In this document: one piece after another, positions 46,794-57,404 of the stretch
Layout of the letters: each line of letters begins with the position of its first letter
How positions within the stretch are numbered: the stretch's first letter is position 1
Assembly (NCBI GenBank): GCA_035772405.1
Contig: JAYKKM010000495.1
Coordinates: 1,807,501 to 1,871,500 of the forward strand
Direction: 5' to 3'
From: Chrysogorgia sp. JL179-B06
Lineage: Eukaryota > Cnidaria > Anthozoa > Scleralcyonacea > Chrysogorgiidae
Length of the DNA: 64,000 nt
Notes under the pieces: generated by a model
What the model was told of the DNA's origin: nothing
The model's input: only the letters and a program-made list of their open reading frames with translations
Databases searched by the model: none
Made by a program: the position numbers and the translations under genes

Positions 46794-49700
46794 TTACTTT
46801 TCACAGTGACAACTGCAGAGCTCAGTGCAGTTCCAACATGCCTTTCTGCATGCGCACCTAGTACCACATCCACTTTGACTCTTGCATCCACATTTGACTA
46901 GTTCACTGCAGGCCTTTGAGGTCACAGGTAACATGTTCCATACGCGAACGCATGACTGGCTGTCCTCGTCAAAAGTCCATCCCCAACCTTCTGGAGTAGG
47001 TGCGTGTTGTTCACTCTTGCTCACTGGTGCACCATATTGCAGCCTGGTATGCAACTCGCTTTGAGTGCTGTAATAGTGCATCCTGGGTTGGGGGAAGCGT
47101 CTCCATCGTCTTCTCCTTCTGGCAAAACAGCTCCTTTCTGGCTTCATCTACATGTTCCAGGTCACTGGCCTTATCATATAGGATAACGGTGAAGCGTTCC
47201 AGCAGCTGGAAATGTTGAGCATCGACCTCGACTTCTGTGTAAGGATGGAGTGCCATATAGGTAAAGGCACGTGTCACGTCTTGATAGTAGTTCCATGCCT
47301 CCCATGCTGGTTTTTTACCTCCTCCAAAGAATGCAGACATGGTATCACATCCTGTGAAACTGTGGAAGACAGGGAGGGCCAGGGATTTCTCTCTACCTAG
47401 GTCCTCGTAGATAGCATTGATGTGATATGTAAAGTTTTTGCCTGTACCAAAGGCAACCCAAATGCTCACATCTTGGCACAACGTCACCAGGTGATGAAAC
47501 TTGCCAATAAGGATCACCACTACATCTGTGTCGACAGTACGCACTAGACAGTTTGTACAACCATTCACAAGGGCATCTTGTAAGTGGATCAGCAGCCTGG
47601 TGTCTGCCTCCTCGTGATCACATGGTGTCATGGATCGATCGGCTCCTTTAATAATAGCGGTGGCACCAGATAAAAATGATTATTTCCTTGTGTTCAGGGC
47701 AATCAACAGTGGCAATCTTGTTGGAAAGGAATGCAAACAGTTCCTGTTTGTTGGTTGGGTCACGCAAGAAGTCAGCCCAGTTTCCTGGGAGCTTATTCTT
47801 ACCCGCAACATTTCTCCGAACACCCTTTCCTCGCTTTTCTCTAGTGGATTCTTTGATGCTGCTAGGGATGTATGTGTCCCAAACTATATCAACTCTTTTT
47901 GAGTTTGTTAGTTGTTTTATGATGTGTGGAACAAACACCTGATCAGCATACTCATCAAATGTGACAACGTCGGTTGTGCGAAGCATGTGCACCACAGCAG
48001 CTCCATCAAGAAGCTTCACGTCAATGGAATCAGGAGGATTATTCTGAGCATCCTTGGCCAGAATATTCAGCAGATCAGATTTATTTCCCAAGCGTGATTT
48101 TCCGCCATCAGATAGTGAAGGAGGATAAGGATGATTCTCGTGGCTGAAGAATGTAGTCATGTCACTCGCCCTGTGCTGCATCACGATGTACAGGTGAGAG
48201 AAAAGAGCAACGTCATTCTTGAGTAAGGAGATCTTGTCTTGGCTTTTTTTTCTGGACAACTGAAGAGAGGAAGGGCATTCTTCTTAATCGGCTCGTGAAT
48301 GGAGCGTGTGCGATCCGTTATCACTTCTTTGTAGTATTTGGCATACTGATCCTTTCCTAGATTATGTACTGTTCGTACCGTGTTCACCACAGATTCATTC
48401 AAAACATTTCGTGTATCTAGAGCCAGTAACTCATCGCTGTCATCAAAGAAAGGTTTCCCATCTCATTGATGACTTGAACCAGACTCACAGCCTATTGCTT
48501 GAAACTTCTCTGTGTTGAAAATCCTTCTTCATGATGATAGCCACCACCTGAATCTTTTCCTTTTGGCAAGTAGTCCTCTTCGAACTCATTCAGTAATCTT
48601 GCTTGTTCAGGCCCTGATACCATCCATTTCCTGAAGGCTGAAGGATTCTCCGTCAGGCCGACTGCACCCGCAGAACCCTTGACCACTTCATTATTTTGTT
48701 CATGGGCTTGGTCGATTGGGATACTAGAGAATCTGTTGGTGGTTTTGTGGATGACCCAGTGTCTGTTTTCATCAAACTCTTTGAGAATGGGTGCGGGTAG
48801 ACTCTCCATGTCTCGGATGTGTATTGGGATCCAGCGTGCATAATTGTAGTGGTCGAGAGCGAAGAACCATGGAACCAAGGCTTTCAGGCTTTCAACATAG
48901 AGAGGAAAATTTCCCTCACGATGTGATCTGATGAAGATGAGGCCCATGAGTTCCATGTTGAGAACTGTATCCCAATACTGGAATGTTGGACTCTTCTTTA
49001 CCATATCCTGCCTCCATGCCTCCTGGCCTTCATTACTGTGTGTTCCTTCTGTACGTAGGAAAGCATTCTCCTTTAATTTTGCTAGAGCCAAAGCAGTCAC
49101 CTGGTGACCGTGCCTCGTTCTGGTGAGATGTGACGACTTTAGAAAAGAGTCCGTAGTGCCTGATCCCTGCTTCTGTCAGCGCATTGGTCCATCCGGATCC
49201 CGCCAAGTAATCACCATAGGTTTTCCACATCGCCATCTCTATGTGCAGGCCACCAAATATTACTATGAACTTTTGCTCCCCATGCGTGTTAGGCCAGTTC
49301 CACTGAGTGTACTTGGCAAGAGCATAGAGCGGTGCATCACAGGCTATAACCGGTATCTGTCCAGGATTGAGGAATTCTGTCGCCCAATGCAGCACATTCA
49401 TTCCATGCTTGATCATAGATGCTGTCGCCGCCTTCTCGTAGAAAAGGGGCAAGAGCTGTGTAAGAGTGGTGTGCAGATGTGCTGATGCATCTTGCATAGA
49501 GGCATGGAATGCTGACCAGGCGACAGTGTCTCCTTTTGTAATTTATGTATGCTCGAACCAGCTCTTCTCCTTCAATTGTGCATTTGACAGTTGTGGGACT
49601 GACACGTTTGCCATCTTCAAAGCCACAGCTGGCACAGTGGTGAAGCTGTCTGGCAACTGGTGATTCTTCTTGGTATCGGACAAAGGCAGTCTGATGTGAT

Positions 49701-51154
49701 TTTGTTTCTCTCCCAAATTAGATGAAGTGGGATACTGAAACAAACTGATGCCTGTGCCATGAAAGGAACCCTTAGCATTTGTACTTGAAGGATTATGGTC
49801 CAAGTTGTCAAGGGCCAGGAACAACAGCTCCCTTCTCCTGAAAGTTCTCACAAACAGCAGTCGCAAGCTGGGTCTCAAGCTGCAGAATTCTGTCATAGGT
49901 AACACTGAGACCCAAGTGATATAGCTGGGTGATTATCTTTTTAGATCTGGTTTCTGTGTGAATCTTCATTCCGATGTACAGCGGTAATGGTGGTTCCCTA
50001 TCCAGGGAATGCCTAGAATTAACAGAAGACGATGCACGTTTCCTGAAGTTGAAGAGAATGGTCTGAGAGACTGAGGTTTGCCTGCGAATCCGTGGAACCT
50101 TGGTCTTCTACGTCAACACCATTCAACAACATAGACACAAGGGTATTGAGATTATATGGCACTGACCCTTGTTGACAACCAGAAGGAAATTCGCCATCGA
50201 ATTTGAAACCGTTGTGGCTGGCAATCCCTTTGCGCGCTATCTTGGCTGCCTTCGCCAGCAGTAGTGCATCACCTTCATAATCGCATTCCAAAGCCTGCTT
50301 CAGGACCTGCTGCATACCTTTTTCAAAAAGCAGAATTTTATTTTTGCCATCACTTTGCTCTTGTGCTTGTGGGAAGTATGCTAGAACCTTCTCCTTCAAT
50401 CGAGTTCTGCTAATCTCCTTCTGAACACCAAGGCACTTTAGTCGCTTTTCATACAGCTGATGCAAGACCGAAAATTTGAAGTAGAAGGTCCCATCTTCCA
50501 CACAGTTTTCTACATGAGTAAAGAGCTCCACCAATGCTCTTGACTTCGCCTTCTTTTCCTCAGAAGAGCCTCCAGATTCCTGCTCACGTTGTCGTCCCAG
50601 TGATCGGTAGCGATTCCGTAGTGCTGTTAAACACTGTAGATGATATTTAGGCTCGAGTGCTATGAGTTGGCAACTTTCCATTCTCGCCATTATCTCTGTT
50701 TCCTGCAGTTCTGTAGCCATCTTTCTTATGGTTTCATCAGTTCCAAGTGTTCTAAATTCATGGAGGTGTCCGTCCTCTCGAAGACAAAACACACAGGCAT
50801 TTCTCTCCATCAACTGGCGCCGAGGTCGTTTATCCCCAGTGTTGCTGCTCTCTGTCCATCATCCCTGTATCGCTTTTTGGCAGCTCTCTCCAGCTTCGTT
50901 TTGCTGAATTTGACATAGCAAGATTTGTGCCATACACCCCGGTTTTTGGCCAGTTCATCTACAGTCATGTCTAATCCAAAGTTAAGAACCACTGGAAATG
51001 TATCCAGGGCTCTGAAAGCACTAACGTTATTCAGGAAGGAGCTGTATGATTCTGACTTGTCCCTGCTCCCTTGTGCATTCAGTGGGCATTTTAGCGGCTC
51101 TGTAGTCTTTTCTTGACAGATCAAGCATATGTTCCAATCCATCTTCCTAGTCAA
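46794..51154 (-). pseudogene. Decayed large gene of an uncharacterised TGCDT family with PIN-like and cysteine-rich parts
   Basis: Collinear minus-strand blocks in changing frames: 51154-50810 (CLICQEKTTEPLKCPLN), 50813-50019 (CVFCLREDGHLHEF), 49905-49543, 49497-49033 (IPVIACDAPLYALAKY), 49100-48492, 48259-47648, 47631-47011 (DHEEADTRLLIH, RTVDTDVVVILIG, HSFTGCDTMSAF) and 47147-46794, ending in a dense cysteine tail (CGCKSQSGCGTRCACRK). EEADT...DTDV resembles the acidic centre of PIN/FEN-type nucleases. The family is multicopy and intronless-looking, so probably mobile-element derived. Frameshifts near 50811, 49100, 48260 and 47630 mark it as dead. Confidence 0.6.
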
Positions 51155-51990
51155 TTTGAAAATTATTAATATCTGTTTATTATAAATTTGATGTAATAAC
51201 TATGCTCCAGTTGATCTGTTTATTATATATTTCACTAAATAACCACCTGACACTATCCTAAATGGTATAGTTGTATTATTTTACCCAGAAAAGATATGTT
51301 GTGCTCCAGCCACTTGGCCGCTATCTTGAAAATCCAAGATGGCCGCCACAATGTATCACTTATAATTATGTATAACAGCATAAAGTTCACTGTGATATAT
51401 CTGGAGGAAGTGGTTCCTATAAAAAAATGGAAAGCTAATGAGATGGGAAATGGGTATATACTTCATGGTAACACTAGACTGGGTTTCCATCTGTTTTTTA
51501 TACCCCTAACCCCAACCGTAACCCAAATCCTAACCCTAACCCTAACAATAACCGTAAAATATGGTGGGAGACTATATGTATTGTTACCATGAAGTATATC
51601 CCGTAGTATGTGAGAAAAAGTTTGGGCTTTTGTCCGGAATCCATCTTCCTAGTCAACCTGAAAATACATGCAATTATTAGAAATTATCAATTTGTTATGC
51701 CATAATTGATATTTTTATTATGTATTTCGCTAAACAACCATCTGACACTATCCTAAATGGTATAGTTGTATTCCTTTACACAGAAAGGATATGTTTAGAT
51801 ACCAATAATGTGCTCTAAAGAGGCTCAGAAGCCGAAATTGGTTTTTGAAAATCCAAGATGGCCGCCATAATGTATCACAGAGATGTATGTAGTTCAGTTT
51901 AATGTATCTGAAGGAAGTGGTTCCTATCAAAAACGGAAAGCTATTGAGATGGGTAGAAATTTGGTGCTTTTGTCCGGAATGTCCACATCT
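51135..51990 (+). repeat. Tandem segmental duplication, unit about 350-500 bp
   Basis: Unit 1 starts at about 51135 and unit 2 at about 51637, each opening with AATCCATCTTCCTAGTCAA and ending with CTTTTGTCCGGAAT. Both contain CCTAAATGGTATAGTTGTAT and AAAATCCAAGATGGCCGCCA. Unit 1 is longer because it holds an inserted MITE (51453-51602). Confidence 0.75.
51453..51602. mobile_element. MITE with telomere-like interior
   Basis: Inverted ends GTATATACTTCATGGTAACA (about 51454-51473) and TGTTACCATGAAGTATAT (51582-51599). The middle carries CCCTAACCCTAAC-type sequence at about 51505-51550. It is absent from the second duplicated unit, so it inserted after the duplication or was lost from unit 2. 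Confidence 0.65.
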
Positions 51991-51999
51991 ATTTTCTAA

Positions 52000-54315
52000 G
52001 CTGCCTGACTATACTTTCTTCTACAGTGAAAAACCTGTACTGGTATTTAAAACAATAAATATAAAAAATGTTAAAAATAGTATTGGGAGAATGTCGAACC
52101 TTCCTGGTCTTTGTGCACATTTTCTTCAGGCTCTTGGCTCTCTTTTTCATTTCCTCCTATGTCCTGTAAGTGCTTTTTAATTGCTGTAGAATATCCCTGG
52201 TGGAAATAAGAATGAAATTAAATGTGAATATACAGTATGTTCAGTTGTGTCTATAGCTTCTGGCCTCCCATTTTCATCAGTTTACTTGCCATTGTAAAAG
52301 CTCTTTTCCGTTTTGGTGAAAATGTGTTGAAGGCTTTCTTTGTTCGTGGAGTAAGCTTTAATTAGAGAACAAATGAAATGTAATACCTGTTAGCATTTAT
52401 TTACATTGGGCATATTGTACTGTGTGTCTATACACATCAGTATATGTATGTATAGTGTTTCAATTGTATTTCAGAATCGTCCAGGGTAACATGAAAATTT
52501 ATCGATATGTATATTAAACATACCTGTATGAATAGCCGGTTATATCGGATATGCAAACTATTTTAGCTGAGTAAATTGAACCGTGATTGAACCGAATGTT
52601 TGTGTAAATTGTACTGCTATATATGTTGATGTGTTTGTGTGTATATGGATAGATACCATGTACATGTATTGGTGTTTTTGGATTGGTTATTAAAACTACA
52701 CAGTATCAGATTGGCTTAGCTCTTACTTCAATTGGGATGCTTGTACAGGTATTTGAATTCTGTTCTATGCCCTCATCTTCATTTTCACACTCACTATTCG
52801 AGTCTGGCATATCTGAAAAAAACAAAGTGCATGTTGCATGACATTATTTACTGTGCCTATAGACTATGCTTACAACAAATTCTCTTCATAACAGTTAATC
52901 ACAAATTCCCAAATTTGTTATTCTAATGTCATTATAGTTTTGTTATAATTAATTTATATATACTGTATATATTACCATTATATTATAGTAATAGTTACAA
53001 TTATAATAGTTTTGTTATTATTAACTATTACTATAATTTATAATCAGTGGCAGAAATTTGCTTTTCATTATAATTGTAAATATTTCTGACAAAAGATGAT
53101 TATTTCTGACAAACTGGAAATTTGGTGTAAAGTTAGTGTGTGAGGAGGGGGTGTGGCTACCCCACCCAACCACAACTTCTGCCACTGATTGTAAGTTGTT
53201 ACTCTTGAAAATTATAATTTTTCACAAATTATGATTTTAATTTACCAGTTTAGAGTGTTGGAACATTACAAAGTAATGTTGTGAAAACAGCTCTAAGTTT
53301 CAGAACTTTCTCCTCGCTTAACTGATACACTTGACATTCCTCTGAACATGTAGATGATCCTTCCTGCATGGCAAACTCCTTTGTAATCCCAGATGCTATA
53401 ATAAAAAATAGGTATGCTTAGGTGTACATGTATCTACTGCCTGATCATAGAATGAATGATAACTCATAACTGTAGGATATACTACATTCAAAAGGATATA
53501 TATTATATACATCACTGGTTAAATTTAATACTGTGGAAGATATAAAGTGTTGGTATGTGTAAAACAATTGTGTAAAACATAGTCATATTCCTAACCCTAA
53601 ACCTAATACTAACCCTATTAATTCTTACGATAATGCTTTATTTTAGAAATAACAGCCGATTTTAATTTCGAATTTTACTACCGATAGTCTGACGTCATTT
53701 CGGGATTTATATGAAAGTTCACTCAATTTTGCTGTAGTCATGATTATTAAGCATTCATAAATATTAACAAACCTTCAAAAACTCATTAATATTCATTAAC
53801 CAAATTGTCCAATCACATTTCCGTATTTAGTCACGCGCAAGGCTTTTATACCTGATAAAAGCCATGAATACTAATCAGCAAGCTATTTAAAACACTCAAA
53901 CTCACGTTTTATCATATCTAAAATGCTTGCGCTGCACGCTCGCATTTTAAATATGATAAAACGCTCCTTCTCGTGTTTTAAATACTACATAATCAACATG
54001 ATCCAACAAGTTTTGGTTAAAAATATTTCTTGGGAACTTGATGGCCTTGCTTTTCGGCTCTTCTGCAGTTGCAGAATGAAAGGTCACAGAAATCCCAACA
54101 ACTTTTTCTCCATGTTTTTCAGCCTCTGACTATTTCCTAGAAACACAGTATGGAGATTCAACCTCGTACCCAGGGTCTTATCTCTCAGCTCCACGCCAGC
54201 CACCGGAGATAAGACCCTTGGTGCCAATTTTTGTGTCCCGACACAAAATTTGGGTTAGGATCGTGTTGGGACAGGCTTACATGAAGTAGCCAGCTTTAGG
54301 CATACATGAAGTACC
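52000..54315. other. Gene-free AT-rich region
   Basis: No supported gene. A second copy of the dispersed repeat seen at 25320 lies at about 53590-53715. An inverted AT-rich tract (tatagtaatag / ctattactata) is near 52985-53035. Potential short frames have no motifs. Confidence 0.4.
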
Positions 54316-54319
54316 GGTT

Positions 54320-54617
54320 AAATTTTCCTTCACCATAAATCCTTTCAACATGTAGTTTGATGAGTGAAATGCCAAATATTACCTATAATATACCCAGAAT
54401 CTTATCCCGGCATTACCACCATATATACAGGACTCGTGACTACGCTCTCGGCAACGGCTTCCGTAGCTCAGTGGTCAGAGCACTGCACTAGCATTGCAGG
54501 GTCGCGGGTTCAATTCCAGCCGGAAGGCCTTGAAGTTGCATTTTTCGCAACTGGTCCCGGTTTGGTCTTAAAATGTATGTATTCCAACACTCGAAATTTT
54601 CCTTCACCATAAATCCT
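54320..54617 (+). mobile_element. tRNA-derived SINE-like insertion with 24-bp direct repeats
   Basis: The 24-bp sequence starting AAATTTTCCTTCACCATAAA is exact at 54320-54343 and 54594-54617 and brackets a tRNA-like unit. Long exact direct repeats suggest LINE-mediated insertion, or recombination between two copies of a longer repeat. The 3' part (TTTTTCGCAACTGGTCCCGG) resembles a SINE tail region. Confidence 0.6.
54462..54532 (+). tRNA. tRNA-Ala(AGC)-like sequence, probably a SINE head
   Basis: The box A-like TAGCTCAGTGGTCAGAGC, an anticodon stem CTGCA/TGCAG with loop CTAGCAT (anticodon AGC) and the box B-like GGGTTCAATTCC are clear. The acceptor pairs GCTTCCG with CGGAAGG, leaving a G:G mismatch at the first pair, and the T stem has one mismatch, so it is more likely a degenerate SINE head than a functional tRNA gene. 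Confidence 0.55.
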
Positions 54618-56378
54618 ATACATATATATATATATATATATAGCATGTTATCTAGCTACAAACAAGTATGCACATTATTAGTAGTACTATAGCATATGTA
54701 CAGTACATTTCATTATGTTATCACATAATTAAATGTATTGTACATACAGTAGAACCCGAGTTTTACGACCACCCCTGTTGCCAAGCAAAAGTGGACGACA
54801 GCTGGTCGTAAACGACAGTTGGTCGTGAAACATGGGGTCATAATACTCACATTCTACCGTATATAGCTACAATAAAAATAATGCATACATGTGCATAATT
54901 TTGGCAGCTTAATTAACAGACTGTCAGTATTACAATTTTAAATCTGCGCCTTGTAAATAAAAGACTAATTTATATTCAGAATAATTTATGAAGTTTACTT
55001 ACGGATTCTTACACACCAACTGGAACAATTCAGCAATTTTCCCTTCCTGTGTTGACGAGAAGTCTTCCTGCTTCTCATAGTGAAACCTTAGTATTCTGCC
55101 AAACAATCTTAAAAAAATTAAAAAAAAATTATTATAAATTGTTATTTCATTTTCTCATATAACCATTAATTTTCCTTACTTAATTTCTGTAACTATATGT
55201 GCATACACTGAACTTTGTGCTTCATGTTCCTTTATTACAGTACGTGATTTTCTCTAATTATATTCGATGGAACTTTTGTTTAATTGAATTAAAAGCCATA
55301 TATTGAAAGCCCAGCTATATTGTACTGCGAGATCAATGCAGGTATACAAATGAGTACCTATCTTTCTCTTTTGAAGATCCTTTTAGTAGACCACCTTGGA
55401 TTTGCAATAAGCACTCTGTCAGGTTCTCTGTCATCTTTGCATCATCAAGTACAAGGACAAACCCGCAGGAAAATAGCAGCGCTGCAATTTAACTGCATGT
55501 TGACTTTTTCTTGTCTTCCAGTCAAGACGCAGTTAAACAGAAGCTCAAATGTAGATAAAATGTAGATAACGCATGACTGCAATAACTCCATTTTGTCGGC
55601 GCAGACAACGCGAGTAATTTTTGGCGTGTGAAGTCAATTTGCAGTGCTAGCAGACAAGATGGAGTTGTTGTTTTTGGGCTGCCAAGGCTGCACATGGTCT
55701 ACCTCTTCAGATAATTAACATTACATAAAGGTGAATTCGCAGTAAATGCGCATGCTTATATAAGCTTGGTGCATCTTCGTTTACAAACTGGAAAGAAATT
55801 AATCCACGTTAAAAACCGGCTTTTCAGCAAATATATAAACTATTGCAGCAAATATCATAATTACAATTATGTTGTTAACTTCAGCCGTGAAATTGATGAA
55901 TCGAAGCGTGATCCGCTTTGTAACGACTCCGAAAATTCGATGTGATGTCGCACACATGTTTGATTTAATATAATATGGTTAACACAAACCTGTAAAACTG
56001 CACATCCAACTTTAAAAATATAATCACGCTGGCAATATAAATTGTCAGTCTGTCGCATCATACAAAACAGCCAAAAACATTTTCCCTGAAGCAGCTTGCA
56101 TACCTCAACAATAGTTATATACATTCCGTTGCATTAGATAATGATTCTATATTAGTTGTTCTATGGTTCAAGCTAGTGTTCAAAATCAAATTACATTACT
56201 CAGTTCTCGACAAAGGCGAGACATTATTGTAAATTGTTTTTTAGATTTTTTTAAATATGTTTCTCATCACTGCCTCGCTGGAATAACGCCCTTTTCCTGA
56301 GGGGTTTCAGTTTCGCTAATTCACTTGCAAATTCACTTGATCTTGTTGGCGCTGTGTTAATATATATATATATAGAGA
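54618..56378. other. Gene-free AT-rich region
   Basis: No gene supported. A (TA)n tract follows the SINE (54618-54640). A remnant at 54751-54840 (gtagaacccgagttttacgacc, tggtcgtaaa) resembles the end of a Tc1/mariner-pogo MITE. Confidence 0.35.
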
Positions 56379-56380
56379 GG

Positions 56381-56520
56381 ATATTTCACGGTGGCGCGGA
56401 AATATGACTTTTATTTTCGAGTGGTGAAAACAATATTTTACGAACGAGCGCAGCGAGTGAGTAAAATATTGTTTTCAACACGAGAAAATAAAAGTCATTT
56501 CCAAAGCCACCGTGAAATGT
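56381..56520. repeat. Long hairpin with ATATTTCACGGTGGC ends
   Basis: Arms of about 62 bp (56381-56442 and 56461-56520) pair with few mismatches around a short loop rich in GAGCGCAGCGAGTG. It adjoins the Crypton-like frame. Confidence 0.75.
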
Positions 56521-56761
56521 TCTTTTTATTATATGGATAAAAGTTCAAGATTTTTTGTAGGTCACCGTACGGCAACAATGTTATGTCTCTCGGCTCGTTT
56601 ATCGAGGATAAATAGTCGCTGAAGATCGCCAAATCGGACTTAGTCTTTCTTTTTGTGTTCTCATTTTCATTTTCTTCAGAAAACCTTGCCAAATCAGCGT
56701 CGGAAACATTGACAAAATGTCGAGAAGTTGCCATATTGTATATCCAAAACAGAAAGGGCAA
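56495..56761 (-). pseudogene. Crypton-type tyrosine recombinase fragment, N-terminal region
   Basis: From the internal Met (MATSRHFVNVSDADLARFSE) the frame reads on to NENTKRKTKSDLAIF and ITLLPYGDLQKIL. This is the N-terminal pattern of Crypton/KIAA1958-like recombinases found in many invertebrate genomes. The catalytic domain is missing; the frame runs into the long hairpin. Likely part of a non-autonomous derivative. Confidence 0.55.
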
Positions 56762-57187
56762 AATGGCGGGAATTAGCGTGGGTGCCGCGCGAGACGTTCC
56801 CGCGTAAGATATGACTTCATATCACACTACCGTAAAATACGGAATATATCAGTGCCATATTTTACGGTATTTTACTCATATCCATATAATAAATATACTT
56901 ATCTCTACCAACCTGTACTGCTAGTACATGCATATATGTGTATGGCACTGTCAACATTCATTTATCATGAACAAAATTTATACCAAAATGGAATTTAGTT
57001 TAGAGTCGTACAATGTCATTAATATGTCAGATCGTTGAGATCAACACTTTTTCAAAATTAAAAAAAGATTAACTAAAAAGATAAGACACTTTGACGATTA
57101 GTAAAGTTCGGTGTTGTCCAAGCAGACAAGTTTCTCGTGTCGTAAGTCACAAGTCAATCGTAGTTGATCAACGTAGCTAAAGACAGC

Positions 57188-57404
57188 AGTAGTATAGAAA
57201 GTGGGGCTACCGGCGCATTTTTCCATTTTTCATGTCTCAACTTTTTTCTCTGACGAACGCAGCACTTTTTCTGTTTTTGGATTCCACATATAACTTTCGA
57301 GCAAATATGTGGAATCCAAAAACGGAAAAAGTGCTTGGTTCTCCAGAGAAGTTGAGACATTCAAATGGAAAAAGTTCGCCGTTAGCCCCACTTTCGAGAC
57401 TACT
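57188..57404. repeat. Fold-back palindrome at the left end of Polinton 2
   Basis: About 103-bp arms (57188-57290 and 57304-57404) around a spacer of about 13 bp. Best-conserved blocks are TTTTTGGATTCCACATAT and GTGGGGCTA. Both outer tips read AGTAGT outward. The right arm encodes the N-terminus of PolB (MWNPKTEKVL); the left arm is its inverted copy. Confidence 0.85.

Noticed and set aside
54462..54532. Functional tRNA-Ala gene
   Set aside because: The first acceptor pair is G:G, the T stem has a mismatch and the unit lies between long direct repeats, so a SINE head is more likely.
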